Shown here piece by piece: positions 1-11,702 of a DNA stretch of 64,000 nt. The DNA is from Malaya genurostris. Taxonomy: Eukaryota > Arthropoda > Insecta > Diptera > Culicidae. The position numbers and the translations under genes are program-made. Position 1 is the first letter of the stretch. Each line of letters starts with the position of its first letter. The notes beneath the pieces are model-generated. The model ran no database searches, was not told the DNA's origin, and saw only the letters and a list, made by a program, of their open reading frames with translations. The stretch covers positions 161,854,352 through 161,918,351 of the forward strand of contig NC_080571.1 in assembly GCF_030247185.1 (NCBI RefSeq). The letters are read 5' to 3'.

Positions 1-54
1 GTGTTTATCATTTATTTGATTTTACAATAAACAAAGACGCATTGAATTGTTAAT
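1..54 (+). pseudogene. Reverse transcriptase C-terminal end (partial)
   Basis: The last 17 or so codons of the same retrotransposon remnant found at 3356-4424: the reading frame ends at TTAATT-preceding TAA near base 52 after residues corresponding to VYHLFDFTINKDALNC. The rest lies outside the window. Confidence 0.6.
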
Positions 55-480
55 TTATCTTCAAAACGCATGCAAATGTTACCACTTTCCTTTTATATTA
101 TTTTTTTAACCGTTACTGCTAACCTCAATCGAATCAACACATTTTGACAGTCCAGCAGTACTGTTTGTAAATAGGGATTTTTTTTGTTTGTCAACAATTT
201 GGACCCCTTTGACCCTTTAAGATCCATATTTCTTAAATAGATTTTTAAAACATTTGTTCACGATTGGATACGGTTTATTTTTAAGATTTATTAAATAAAA
301 GTGACTAGTTTCAAAACACTTTATCTTTACACAAAGATGACTGTTTATAACGTGTTCATCGATTTTTGTTTAAGCTTGTCTGTAAACAGTACCGCTGAAC
401 TGTCAAGGATGAATGCTTGTTCATTTGTGACGTCACGATAAAAAATCTAATCCACTGAATAAATCAACATGGAAAAAGTT

Positions 481-645
481 TCACCCTTTTTCGATTCGTT
501 TACTTTTATGCTTCCTGTGTGAATTATAAAGATACGCTCTTGCGCATGTTTCATAAAATTGACTGGTTTTTGCGACTAAGACAAATCTGCGAGTAATTTT
601 ATTGTCTCCCTTACTATTTCCAGTAGTAAAAGGTTCGGAAACCAT
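481..645 (-). CDS. 54-codon exon-like ORF, unit 1
   Basis: Begins MVSEPFTTGN and ends KHKSKRIEKG; basic C-terminus. The ATG is directly preceded on the coding strand by a pyrimidine-rich tract and TTTTAG, a good 3' splice site, so it may be a last exon rather than a start. About 190 bases downstream of the stop the coding strand has AATAAA. I do not recognise the family. Copies: 4852-5016, 11121-11285, 36416-36580, 45390-45554; interrupted at 49802, frameshifted at 61366. Substitutions between copies include both silent and amino-acid changes, so no constraint can be claimed. Confidence 0.35.
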   Translation of the reverse strand: MVSEPFTTGNSKGDNKITRRFVLVAKTSQFYETCARAYLYNSHRKHKSKRIEKG

Positions 646-1523
646 CTAAAATAAAGAAAAAAAAATAGTTACTGTACCCAGTGAAATCTGTCGACCCGCA
701 TCGGTCCGATCATCGGACCGATTGAGCACGATATGGACCCGATCGTAGCGCTTCTATCGGGTCGTCATCGGACGATTTTGCACCATTTGCATCAACCGGG
801 TCAACATTCGAACAAGCGAAACGCATCGACATCGGCCCGACATCGCACTATAGAACATCGTGCGATAGTCGGGCTCTTTTATTTTGTATATTCTTCATAT
901 TTTACTTAGGATTTCTTGGATTTAATCAAAAGAAAAACAGTCGTTATCTTCATGTTTTAAATTAATAACTCATAAATCTATATTATATTGACCATTCGTA
1001 GTTCAATTATCCACAATACCTGAGGTGGAATTACGTAAGGTGATTATCACCAGGTGACTATCACTTTTGATAATTTGGAATCATGTAAGGTGATAAACAC
1101 CAAGTTCTGTCACTACTGCTGAAAGGCTAACATCACTATCAAACGTTGGCATAACGTAAGGTGATAGTCACCACGATTTAATCACCTTCATGTCAAAATG
1201 GAGGTGATAGCAATTTAGTTATCACTTTTAGTAGTGATTTAATTTTTTGAGAAGTGGCTTTATAAATTATTGCCGTTAGGTGAATTTTAAGCCACTGATA
1301 TAAACATAACCTACCAAAATTGGTCGAAGAGGATAATTTTTTAATAAAATTCGTACTGATTTTGTGTCTTAGTAACTTAGTTTGTATTGTTTTAGGAATT
1401 CTTAGAATGAACGGTAGTGTTTATCAATTAAATCAATTCATTAATTGAATACTGTAGTTGTCAAAATCTGAGTAACATTTACTCAGTGCTGTAAATGGGA
1501 AAATTAGCTCGGGTGAGTAAATG

Positions 1524-1815
1524 TTAAACACTATCATTCGAATTATCTAAAGAATTCTTTATAATAATCGAAACTGCGTGTAAAATAAAAAAAATGCAAC
1601 ATTTTTTAAATATTCTCTCAATTCCCTCATTTACATTTTGTAGTTTTTTCATAGAAAGTTGAAAATGTTCTTTAAATTCCCTCACGTATCCTGGAACGAA
1701 GATTGCACAAATGTGGCAACGAAAAACTTCAATCATTATAAGGATTAGGAGGTACAATAATATTACCTTTTAATTTTCGATAGTATTCATTTACCTTGGC
1801 TCCAACCTGCTCCAT
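1524..1815 (-). pseudogene. CACTA-like element D, exons 1 and 2 (unit 1)
   Basis: Exon 1 (1815 to 1767, 49 bp) encodes MEQVGAKVNEYYRKLK plus one base, followed by the donor GTAATA. After a 40-bp gap ending TTGAAG, exon 2 continues in frame VFRCHICAIF and ends at a stop at 1524. Residues C20, C23 and H37 match the first C2H2 finger of elements A and B, but the second histidine is replaced by Met. The rest of the transposase is missing. The presumed element terminus, CACGCTCATTCAATGTTACTC preceded by TA, is at 2020 on this strand; no matching 3' terminus was found. Confidence 0.6.
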
Positions 1816-2247
1816 TTTTTTCAAAATTCCTTTCTTCAAAAATCATTGAACGTAAATTTTCACGCAACGTTTTCAAAGTCCTGTTAGTAAAACTTGTTGT
1901 CAATTTAGAAACTGAGTAAAAGTTACTTCTACATCAATATTACTCACTTTTTGACATTTGCACTAAATAAACAAAAGTGAGTACAAATTGCTCACTTGAG
2001 AGTAACATTGAATGAGCGTGTATCATCTTTAAACAAGTAGCACTTCTACATTTTGCTACAAATTTATTATACAGATAAATCTGTTGTCAGGTTACTTTTT
2101 CAAAAATCTGCTTCTGACTCAAAAAATAATCTGAATTTGCCTGGGTCTACTTCATATATACAAGGTAATTTAGACCGGCGTCATTTTCAGTGAGCAAAAA
2201 AGAAGATCTAGAATCGTAAAGATCTAGCAAGATCTGACCAAATTCTA

Positions 2248-2573
2248 CACGGAACCGCAAATCAACCTAATTTTAAGTACATTCCACCCAATTTGAGGAT
2301 TTCGTTGAATAAACTAATTTTAGTAAAGTGGCTCTAGGTAGTTTTCGTAAGACACGTGCAAAAAAATACTTAAGATGAGTTATATTTACTCTACAGTTGA
2401 GTCGTATTGACTCAATTTCAAGTTAATACTTAATTTTAGCTTATTGAAAGAAACTGTCGCTGTTGGGTGGTTTTGCTCTTTGTATTTTGACAACAATTGA
2501 AGGAGAGAATGAAAGGAAGTACTCAAAATTAAGTAAACAGATATCAAATAATAGGTAGTTTTTATTTTCCGTG
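2248..2573 (-). mobile_element. CACGG MITE (element B-related), unit 1
   Basis: About 330 bp. Ends on the forward strand of the MITE: CACGGAAAATAAAAACTACC and, read inward from the other side, CACGGAACCGCAAATCAACC. The interior carries GAGTAC, GAGTCA, GACTCA, GAGTAA and ACTCAT words. Flanked by TA at both ends. The first 15 bases equal the end of element B, so it is a likely non-autonomous relative. Confidence 0.8.
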
Positions 2574-2629
2574 TAGTAAAATTTGGAAAATCGGGCAAAA
2601 GATCTGGTTAGTTGTTTGGGTGTCGCGAG

Positions 2630-3116
2630 CAGAGATGCCAGATATTTTCATTGAAAATTTGTATTGCTTTGTATGAAAAATCTGTATTAATCTGTATTCA
2701 CTAATAAAATGAAATTCTTACAACAAAATGACGCTAAAAAATGTTATTCCAATAGATTGTGGTTGTAGTATGGTAGATTCAATAAGTCATTGGCGGCGCG
2801 TTCACAAGAATATTCAAAGACAGTTCAATTGTAATTCGATATATTTATCTAGTTTGAAAATGTTGACGTCATTATTTGACATGGAATTTCACCGCCCAAA
2901 ATGCAACGTCAAGTCGCTTTATCTCGTCACTGGAATCAAATACTAAAAGATAGCTCAGGCAGACAAGTTAATTTTTTTCTTTCTTACTCGTTGTGAGATC
3001 TTTATAAAGCTGTATTATATTGAGGAAATCTGTATAAAATCTGTACCTGTATTAAATCTGTATGATCATGTAAAAATTGGTATAATACAGATAAATCTGT
3101 ATAAATGGCATCTCTG
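2630..3116 (-). mobile_element. hAT-like MITE M1, unit 1
   Basis: Ends CAGAGATGCCA in inverted orientation and flanked by GTCGCGAG on both sides (8 bp), the signature of hAT insertions. The interior is rich in ACAGATTT/AATACAG words and holds no ORF of note. Confidence 0.82.
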
Positions 3117-3355
3117 GTCGCGAGCAAAATCTAGCATTTGCCAGACAAATCTGGCAACTTGGTAACGCTGCGTGTAACCAAACCAAGGATGCCAGGCATT
3201 ATTTTTCATAATTCTGTGAAAAATAATTTGTGCAAAATCTTTGCACCTTTCTCATAATTATGAATAATTGCCAAAATGAAATGCTTGTTCAGAGATGATA
3301 CTTTCAGTGAAAGCTGTCAAATCGCAAGGAAATTTTTTAATTACTTTATTATTTT

Positions 3356-4424
3356 AACATTATTGACTGGTGTGACAGAAACGGTATGAGTATAAACATA
3401 AAAAATGCAGCGCAATTTTCTTTCACGATCACAATCTCCGATCGTATTTGAATACTGTATGATGGCTGTTCCAGTTCAACGCGTTTCTGCTGTTAAAGAT
3501 TTGGGCATCGTCCTTGATCGTAAGCTTTGTTTCACCGAACAATTATCTCTAGTTACGGCAACGGCCTACGCAGTTTTGGGACTTATCAAACGCAACACCA
3601 GAGACTTTCATAATGTGTATTGCTTAAAGACAGTTTACGTCGCTTTAGTACGCAGTATTTTGGAATACGGAATAATAATCTGAGCACCCTACCACAACGT
3701 CCACATCAATCGAATCCAGGGATGTCAGATTCACAGATTAATCTGTGTTTCACAGATTTTGAATTTTCTGCACAGATTTTAAAAATGACACAGATTTTCA
3801 CAGATTTCTGAAAACGATCACAGTATTTCGCAGATTCTTGAATAAATCACAGATTTTGGAAATCGAGCACAGTTTAGCACCAAAAAGTAAGGATTGGTTG
3901 AGAAAAAAGGTACAGAGCGTGTTGCTAGAGAGACCTTTTTTTTTTGCTCACTGAATTGATTTTGAACGGTACGGAAAACGGTCAAAGATTTTCACAGACA
4001 AGTTTTGGGTTTGATCATAGATTTTTGAAAAAATGACCTGGCATCCCTGATCGACTAACGAGTTCAAAAATGTTTCATTTGATTTGCACTATGACGACTT
4101 CCATGGAAAAACCGTCTTCAATTAAAATAGCTACGAGAATAGCTGCCTCTGATTAATCTTCCTACACTACAAAACAGACGAATTTTTCTTTAGCGACTGT
4201 TTGTCTTCGATTTGCTTTCAAATAACATCGACTGCCCAGCGCTTTTAGAGAGATTGCATTTTAATATTCCTCGAAGATCATTGCGGAGAACAGACTATCT
4301 TCGACGATCAGTCCATCGCACACAGTACGGTCAAAACAATCCTATGGATGTTTGTTGTCATCGCTTCAATAGTGTTTATCATTTATTTGATTTTACAATA
4401 AACAAAGACGCATTGAATTGTTAA
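3356..4424 (+). pseudogene. Jockey/I-like non-LTR reverse transcriptase, 3' fragment
   Basis: Two frames of one protein separated by a MITE. The first begins IIDWCDRNGMSINIKN, continues through SFSRSQSPIVF, VSAVKDLGIVLDRKLCF and ends VRSILEYGIII; this is the C-terminal, thumb-side part of insect LINE reverse transcriptases (family knowledge: 'DLGV.LD..L.F' followed by 'LYC.LVRSILEY..VVW.PY'). The tryptophan expected after the last isoleucine is a TGA stop. After the MITE (3717-4049) the second frame (4212-4424) reads LLSNNIDCPALLERL, NIPRRSLR and NNPMDV and ends FDFTINKDALNC, the usual C-terminus of Jockey-like ORF2. No catalytic YADD region is present, so it is a dead 5'-truncated copy. Confidence 0.85.
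3717..4049 (+). mobile_element. hAT-like MITE inside reverse transcriptase
   Basis: 333 bp with ends CAGGGATGTCAGATT and (reverse complement of the right end) CAGGGATGCCAGGTC. The interior is rich in the repeated words ACAGATTT and TCTGTG. Flanks ATCGAATC and ATCGACTA match at 6 of 8 positions, consistent with a decayed 8-bp target duplication of the hAT superfamily. No coding capacity. Other copies: 12069-12400, 38411-38746, 46360-46693; remnants at about 9610-9730 and in units 4, 5 and 9-11. Confidence 0.75.
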
Positions 4425-4851
4425 TTTATCTTCAAAACGCATGCAAATGTTACCACTTTCCTTTTATATTATTTTTTTAACCGTTACTGCTAACCTCAAT
4501 CGAATCAACACATTTTGACAGTCCAGCAGTACTGTTTGTAAATAGGGATTTTTTTGTTTGTTAACAATTTGGACCCCTTTGACCCTTTACGATCCATATC
4601 TCTTAAATAGATTTTTAAAACATTTGTTCACGATTGGATACGGTTTATTTTTAAGATTTATTAAATAAAAGTGACTAGTTTCAAAACACTTTATCTTTAC
4701 ACAAAGATGACTGTTTATAACGTGTTCATCGATTTTTGTTTAAGCTTGTCTGTAAACAGTACCGCTGAACTGTCAAGGATGAATGCTTGTTCATTTGTGA
4801 CGTCACGATAAAAAAATCTAATCCACTGAATAAATCAAAATGGAAAAAGTT

Positions 4852-5016
4852 TCACCCTTTTTCGATTCGTTTACTTTTATGCTTCCTGTGTGAACTATAA
4901 AGATACGCCCTTGCGCATGTTTCATAAAATTTACTGGTTTTTGCGACTAAGACAAATCTGCGAGTAATTTTATTGTCTCCCTTACTATTTCCAGTAGTAA
5001 AAGGTTCGGAAACCAT
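4852..5016 (-). CDS. 54-codon exon-like ORF, unit 2
   Basis: Same length as the unit 1 copy with Asn to Ser and Gln to Lys changes and one silent change visible; frame intact. Confidence 0.3.
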   Translation of the reverse strand: MVSEPFTTGNSKGDNKITRRFVLVAKTSKFYETCARAYLYSSHRKHKSKRIEKG

Positions 5017-5881
5017 CTAAAATAAAGAAAAAAAAATAGTTACTGTACCCAGTGAAATCTGTCGGCCCGCATCGGACCGATTGAGCACGATATGGACCCG
5101 ATCGTAGCGCTTCTATCGGGTCGTCATCGGACGATTTTGCACCATTTGCATCAACCGCGTCAACATTCGAACAAGCGAAACGCATCGACATCGGCCCGAC
5201 ATCGCACTATAGAACAACGTGCGATAGTCGGGCTCTTTTATTTTGTATTTTGTTCATATTTTACTTAGGATTTCTTGGATTTAATCGAAAGAAAAACAGT
5301 CGTTATCTTCATGTTTTAATTTAAAACTCATAAATCTATATTATATTGACCATTCGTAGTTCAATTATCCACAATACCTGGGGTGGAATTAAGTAAGGTG
5401 ATTATCACCAGGTGACTATCACTTTTGAAAATTTGGAATCATGTAAGGTGATAAACACCAAGTTCTGTCACTACTGCTGAAAGGCTAACATCACTATCAA
5501 ACGTTGGCATTACGTAAGGTGATAGTCACCACGATTTAATCACATTCATGTCAAAATGAAGGTGATAGCAATTTAGTTATCACTTTTAGTAGTGATTTAA
5601 TTTTTTGAGAAGTGGCTTTATAAATTATTGCCGTTAGGTGAATTTTAAGCCACTGATATAAACATAACCTACCAAAATTGGTCGAAGAGGATAATTTTTT
5701 AATAAAATTCGTACTGATTTTGTGTCTTAGTAACTTAGTTTGTATTGTTTTAAGAATTCTTAGAATGAACGGTAGTGTTTATCAATTAAATCAATTCATT
5801 AATTGAATACTGTAGTTGTCAAAATCTGAGTAACATTTACTCAGTGCTATAAATGGGAAAATTAGCTCGGGTGAGTAAATG

Positions 5882-6178
5882 TTAAACACTATCATTCGAA
5901 TTATCTAAAGAATTCTTTATTATAATCGAAACTGCATGTAAAATAAAAAAAATGCAACATTTTTTAAATATTCTCTCAATTCCCTCATTTACATTTTGTA
6001 GTTTTTTCATAGAAAGTTGAAAATGTTCTTTAAATTCCCTCACGTATCCTGGAACGAAGATTGCACAAATGTGGCAACGAAAAACTTCAATCATTATAAG
6101 GATTAGGAGGTACAATAATATTACCTTTTAATTTTCGATAGTATTTATTTACCTTGGCTCCAACCTGCTTTATTTTTT
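5882..6178 (-). pseudogene. Element D exons (unit 2)
   Basis: As in unit 1, but the exon 1 start codon is changed (ATG to ATA, read from TAT at about 6172 on the plus strand). Confidence 0.5.
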
Positions 6179-6607
6179 TCAAAATTCCTTTCTTCAAAAA
6201 TCATTTTCACGCAACGTTTTCAAAGTCCTGTGAGTAAAACTTGTTGTCAATTTAGAAACTGAGTAAAAGTTACTCAGTCTTCTACATCAATATTACTCAC
6301 TTTTTGACATTTGCACTAAATAAACAAAAGTGAGTACAAATTGCTCACTTGAGAGTAACATTGAATGAGCGTGTATCATCTCTAAACAAGCAGCACCTCT
6401 ACATTTCAGTTTTGCTACAATATTTATTATACAGATAAATCTGTTGTCAGGTTATTTTTTCAAAAATCTGCTTCTGACTCAAAAAAATATCTGAATTTGT
6501 CTGGGTCTACTTCATATATACAAGGTAATTTAGAACGGCGTCATTTTCAGTGAGCAAAAAAGAAGATCTAGAATCGTAAAGATCTAGCAAGATCTGACCA
6601 AATTCTA

Positions 6608-6940
6608 CACGGAACCGCAAATCAACCTAATTTTAAGTACATTCCACCCAATTTGGGGGTTTCGTTCAATAAACTAATTTTAGTAAAGTGGCTCTAGGTA
6701 ATTTTCGTAAGACACGTGCAAAAAAATACTTAAGATGAGTTATATTTACTTTACAGTTGAGTCGTATTGACTCAATTTCAAGTTAATACGGTTTACTTAA
6801 TTTTAGCTTATTGAAAGAAACTGTAGCTGTTGGGTGGTTTTGCTCTTTGTATTTTGACAACAATTGAAGGAGAGAATGAAAGAAAGTACTCAAAATTAAG
6901 TAAAAAGAAGTCAAACAATAGGTAGTTTTTATTTTCCGTG
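6608..6940 (-). mobile_element. CACGG MITE, unit 2
   Basis: Same ends; the right-hand TA is changed to TT. Confidence 0.75.
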
Positions 6941-6996
6941 TTGGAAAATTTGGAAAATTTGGCAAAAGATCTGGTTAGTTGTTTGGGTGTCGCGAG

Positions 6997-7495
6997 CCGA
7001 GATGTCAGATATTTTCATTGAAAATTTGTATTGCTTTGTATGAAAAATCTGTATTAATCTGTATTCACTAATAAAATGGAATTCTTACAACAAAATGACG
7101 CTAAAAGATGTTATTCCAATAGATTGTGGTTGTAGTATGGTAGATTTGTTCACAAGAATATTCAAAGACGAATTTTTTTTTTAATTTTTTTATCCACAAC
7201 AGTTCAATTGTAATTCAATATATTTATCTAGTTTGAAAATGTTGACGTCATTATCTGACATGGAATTTCACCGCCCAAAATGCAACGTCAAGTCGCTTTA
7301 TCTCGTCACTGGAATCAAATACTAAAAGATAGCTCAGGCAGACAAGCTTATTTTTTCTTTCTTACTCTTTGTGAGATTTTTTATAAAGCTGTATTATATT
7401 GAGGAAATCTGTATAAAATCTGTACCTGTATTAAATCTGTATGATCATGTAAAAATCGGTATAATACAGATAAATCTGTATAAATGGCATCTCTG
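6997..7495 (-). mobile_element. hAT-like MITE M1, unit 2
   Basis: Left end mutated to CCGAGATGTCA; GTCGCGAG on both sides. Confidence 0.78.
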
Positions 7496-7664
7496 GTCGC
7501 GAGCAAATCTAGCATTTGCCAGACAAATCTGGCAACTTGGTAACGCTGCGTGTAACCAAACCATAATTCTGTGAAAAATAATTTGTGCAAAATCTTTGCA
7601 CCTTTTTTTTCATAATTATGAATAATTGCCAAAATAAAATGCTTCCTTTTTTTTTTTTTTTTGC

Positions 7665-8293
7665 GTTTCGCCTTCGGCTCATCAGTGCAATTAGCAGATT
7701 CTGTTGATCTGCTAATGCCACGTCACGGTTCAACATAATCCGCTAAGCAGACGTAAAGTACTTGCTATTTACAAGTCACTTATTTTTACACCGAGGTGTA
7801 AGGTCTTTCCTGACGTCCCGAAAGAACGAAACAAACTGACGGTATTCTGACCGCCAACAGGTTGTAGTCATTTAGGGGTTTTGGTACCTCATGGGTACCG
7901 GTTTGTGCAAAAGTACACATGACTGATTTCATTTTTTTTACGTTTCGCCTTCGGCTCATCAGTGCAATTAGCAGATTATGTTGATCTGCTAATGCCACGT
8001 CACGGATCAACATAATCCGCTAAGCAGACGTAAAGTACTTGCTATTTACAAGTCACTTATTTTTACACCGAGGTGTAAGGTCTTTCCTGACGTCCCGAAA
8101 GAACGAAACAAACTGACGGTATTCTGACCGCCAACAGGTTGTAGTCATTTAGGGGTTTTGGTACCTCATGGGTACCGGTTTGTGCAAAAGTACACATGAC
8201 TGATTTCATTTTTTTTTTACGTTTCGCCTTCGGCTCATCAGTGCAATTAGCAGATTATGTTGATCTGCTAATGCCACGTCACGGATCAACATA
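7665..8293. repeat. 278-bp tandem repeat at orientation switch
   Basis: GTTTCGCCTTCGGCTCATCA starts at 7665, 7942 and 8221: two full copies (277 and 279 bp) and a partial third, each preceded by a T tract. Every copy has the hairpin TTAGCAGAT..ATCTGCTAA and the palindromic pair ATGTTGATC / GATCAACAT. A unique bridge of about 70 bases (8294-8362) joins it to unit 3. I do not recognise the family; a SINE or an old solo repeat is possible. Confidence 0.8.
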
Positions 8294-8362
8294 TTTGGAT
8301 ATTTTTACAAAGTCGGCCAAAATAAAATCGATCCTAAAGCGGGCCAAAATACCTCTGTTACC

Positions 8363-8849
8363 CTATACCGATTTTTACATGATCATACAGATTTAATACA
8401 GGTACAGATTTTATACAGATTTCCTCAATATAATACAGCTTTATAAAGATCTCACAAAGAGTAAGAAAGAAAAAAATAAACTTGTCTGCCTGAGCTATCT
8501 TTTAGTATTTGATTCCAGTGACGAGATAAAGCGACTTGACGTTGCATTTTGGGCGGTGAAATTCCATGTCAAATAATGACGTCAACATTTTCAAACTAGA
8601 TAAATATATCGAATTACAATTGAACTGTTGTGGATAAAAAAATTTGAAAAAAAAAATTTCTTCTTTGAATATTCTTGTGAACGCGCCAAAGATTTATTGA
8701 ATCTACCATACTACAACCACAATCTATTGGAATAACATCTTTTAGCGTCATTTTGCTGTAAGAATTTCATTTTATTAGTGAATACAGATTAATACAGATT
8801 TTTCATACAAAGCAATACAAATTTTCAATGAAAATATCTGGCATCTCTG
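8363..8849 (+). mobile_element. hAT-like MITE M1, 5' truncated, unit 3
   Basis: Begins inside the MITE at CCGATTTTTACATGATC, after the unique spacer that follows the 278-bp repeats; right end CTGGCATCTCTG then CTCGCGAC. Confidence 0.78.
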
Positions 8850-8905
8850 CTCGCGACACCCAAACAACTAACCAGATCTTATGCCCGATTTTTCAAATTT
8901 TCCTA

Positions 8906-9239
8906 CACGGAAAATAAAAACTACCTATTATTTGTCTTCTTTTCACTTAATTTTGAGTACTTCCTTTCATTCTCTCCTTCAATTGTTGTCAAAATACAAA
9001 GAGCAAAACCACCCAACAGCGACAGTTTCTTTCAATAAGCTAAAATTAAGTAAACCGTATTAACTTGAAATTGAGTCAATACGACTCAACTGTAGAGTAA
9101 ATATAACTCATCTTAAGTATTTTTTTTGCACGTGTGTTACGAAAACTACCTAGAGCCACTTTATTAAAATTAGTTTATTGAACGAAACCCCCAAATTGGG
9201 TGGAATGTACTTAAAATTATGTTGATTTGCGGTTCCGTG
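8906..9239 (+). mobile_element. CACGG MITE, unit 3
   Basis: Complete, TA on both sides. Confidence 0.8.
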
Positions 9240-9607
9240 TAGAATTTGGTCAGATCTTGCTAGATCTTTACGATTCTAGATCTTCTTTTTTGCTCACTGA
9301 AAATGACGCCGGTCTAAATTACCTTGTATATATGAAGTAGACCCAGACAAATTCAGATAATTTTTTGAGTCAGAAGCAGATTTTTAAAAAAATAACCTGA
9401 CAACAGATTTATCTGTATAATAAATGTTGTAGCAAAACTGAAATGTAAAGGTGCTGCTTGTTTAGAGATGATACACGCTCATTCAATGTTACTCTCAAGT
9501 GAGCAATTTGTACTCACTTTTGTTTATTTAGTGCAAATGTCAAAAAGTGAGTAATATTGATGTAGAAGACTGAGTAACTTTTACTCAGTTTCTAAATTGA
9601 CAACAAG

Positions 9608-10072
9608 TATCTGTGAAATACTGTGATCGTTTTCAGAAATCTGTGAAAATCTGTGTCATTTTTAAAATCTACGCAGAAAATTCAAAATCTGTGAAACACA
9701 GAATAATCTGTGAATCTGACATCCCTGGATTCGATCGATGTGGACGTTGTGGTAGGGTGCTCAGATTATTATTCCGTATTCCAAAATACTGCGTACTAAA
9801 GCGACGTAAACTGTCTTTAAGCAATACACATTATGAAAGTCTCTGGTGTTGCGTTTGATAAGTCCCAAAACTGCGTAAGCCGTTGCCGTAACTAGAGATA
9901 ATTGTTCGGTGAAACAAAGCTTACGATCAAGGACGATGCCCAAATCTTTAACAGCAGAAACGCGTTGAACTGGAACAGCCATCATAGAGTATTCAAATAC
10001 GATCGGAGATTGTGATCGTGAGAAAGAAAATTGCGCTGCATTTTTTATGTTTATACTCATACCGTTTCTGTC
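9608..10072 (-). pseudogene. Extra reverse transcriptase piece wedged into unit 3
   Basis: Sequence matching 12290-12745 of the same unit (tail of the inner hAT-like MITE plus the reverse transcriptase from DRNGMSINIKN to SILEYGIII, minus strand) lies between ACAACAAGT and ACTTTGAAAACGTTG, where other units have a short direct join. No target duplication is visible, which suggests a template-switch or gene-conversion tract rather than transposition. Confidence 0.7.
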
Positions 10073-10150
10073 AACATTTTCACAGGACTTTGAAAACGTT
10101 GCGTGAAAATTTACGTTCAATGATTTTTGAAGAAAGAAATTTTGAAAAAA

Positions 10151-10429
10151 ATGGAGCAGGTTGGAGCAAAGGTAAATGAATACTATCGAAAATTATTGTA
10201 CCTCCTAATCCTTATAATGATTGAAGTTTTTCGTTGCCACATTTGTGCAATCTTCGTTCCAGGATACGTGAGGGAATTTAAAGAACATTTTCAACTTTCT
10301 ATGAATAAACTACAAAATGTAAATGAGGGAATTGAGAGAATATTTAAAAAATGTTGCATTTTTTTCATTTTACACGCAGTTTCGATTATAATAAAGAATT
10401 CTTTAGATAATTCGAATGATAGTGTTTAA
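10151..10429 (+). pseudogene. Element D exons (unit 3), donor lost
   Basis: A small deletion removes the end of exon 1 and the GT donor, so exon 1 now reads through the former intron into the finger exon without a stop. Confidence 0.5.
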
Positions 10430-11120
10430 CATTTACTCACCCGAGCTAATTTTCCCATTTATAGCACTGAGTAAATGTTACTCGGATTTTGACAACTACA
10501 GTATTCAATTAATGAATTGATTTAATTGATAAACACTACCGTTCATTCTAAGAATTCTTAAAACAATACAAACTAAGTTACTTTTCATTTTGGTATTATA
10601 TTTGACACAAAATCAGTACGAATTTTATTAAAAAATTATCCTCTTCGACCAATTTTGGTAGGTTATGTTTATATCAGTGGCTTAAAATTTACCTAACGGC
10701 AATAATTTATAAAGCCACTTCTCAAAAAATTAAATCACTACTAAAAGTGATAACTAAATTGCTATCACCTCCATTTTGACATGAAGGTGATTAAATCGTG
10801 GTGACTATCACCTTACGTAATGCCAACGTTTGATAGTGATGTTAGCCTTTCAGCAGTAGTGACAGAACTTGGTGTTTATCACCTTACATGATTCCAAATT
10901 TTCAAAAGTGATAGTCACCTGGTGCGATGTCGGGCCGATGTCGATGCGTTTCGCTTGTTCGAATGTTAACGCGGTTGATGCAAATGGTGCAAAATCGTCC
11001 GATGACGACCCGATAGAAGCGCTACGATCGGGTCCATATCGTGCTCAATCGGTCCGATGATCGGACCGATGCGGGTCGACAGATTTCACTGGGTACAGTA
11101 ACTATATTTTTTTATTTTAG

Positions 11121-11285
11121 ATGGTTTCCGAACCTTTTACTACTGGAAATAGTAAGGGAGACAATAAAATTACTCGCAGATTTGTCTTAGTCGCAAAAAC
11201 CAGTCAATTTTATGAAACATGCGCAAGGGCGTATCTTTATAATTCACACAGGAAGCATAAAAGTAAAGGAATCGAAAAAGGGTGA
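11121..11285 (+). CDS. 54-codon exon-like ORF, unit 3
   Basis: Intact frame directly after TTTATTTTAG. One arginine codon near the C-terminus is changed to GGA (glycine). Confidence 0.3.
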   Translation: MVSEPFTTGNSKGDNKITRRFVLVAKTSQFYETCARAYLYNSHRKHKSKGIEKG

Positions 11286-11702
11286 AACTTTTTCCATGTT
11301 GATTTATTCAGTGGAATAGATTTTTTATCGTGACGTCACAAATGTACAAGCATTCATCCTTGACAGTTCAGCGGTACTGTTTACATACAAGCTTAAACAA
11401 AAATCGATGAACACGTTATAAACAGTCATCTTTGTGTAAAGATAAAGTGTTTTGAAACTAGTCACTTTAATTTAATAAATCTTAAAAATAAACCGTATCC
11501 AATCGTGAACAAATGTTTTAAAAATCTATTTAAGAGATATGGATCGTAAAGGGTCAAAGGGGTCCAAATTGTTAACAGACAAACAAAAAAATCCCTATTT
11601 ACAAACAGTACTGCTGGACTGTCAAAATGTATTGAGGTAAAAAAAATAATATAAAAGGAAAGTGTTAACATTTGCATGCGTTTTGAAGATAAATTAACAA
11701 TT

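Larger units (their letters stand above)
1..4369 (-). repeat. Array unit 1 (reverse orientation)
   Basis: The first bases (GTGTTTATCATTTATTTGAT) recur at 4370, giving a 4369-bp period. Order left to right: retrotransposon 3' UTR (1-480), exon-like ORF (481-645, minus), GC-rich palindromic box (about 690-876), GTGAT palindrome cluster (about 1020-1330), CACTA-like zinc-finger exons (1524-1815, minus) with the CACGC terminus at 2020, CACGG MITE (2248-2573), hAT-like MITE (2630-3116), and the reverse transcriptase remnant (3356-4424, plus). Confidence 0.9.
4370..7574 (-). repeat. Array unit 2 (reverse orientation, truncated)
   Basis: A copy of unit 1 with scattered substitutions and small indels. 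It runs from the retrotransposon 3' end through the zinc-finger exons (5882 onward) and the two MITEs, then stops near 7574 before the reverse transcriptase body, replaced by a T-rich tract and the 278-bp tandem repeat. The GC-rich box lies at about 5058-5235 and the GTGAT cluster at about 5385-5680. Confidence 0.85.

Noticed and set aside
2386..2598. 60-70 codon ORF MPDFPNFPTRKIKTTYYL repeated in most units
   Set aside because: It lies across the end of the CACGG MITE; the frame spans flank and MITE and has no homology I can see.
7509..8013. ORFs MLNRDVALADQ / MLIRDVALADQ
   Set aside because: By-products of the 278-bp tandem repeat; they start and end in repeat and T tracts.
7665..8293. Possible tRNA-derived SINE (GGTTCAACATAATCC resembles a B box)
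   Set aside because: No A box at the right distance and the word differs from GGTTCRANNCC; no tRNA fold found.
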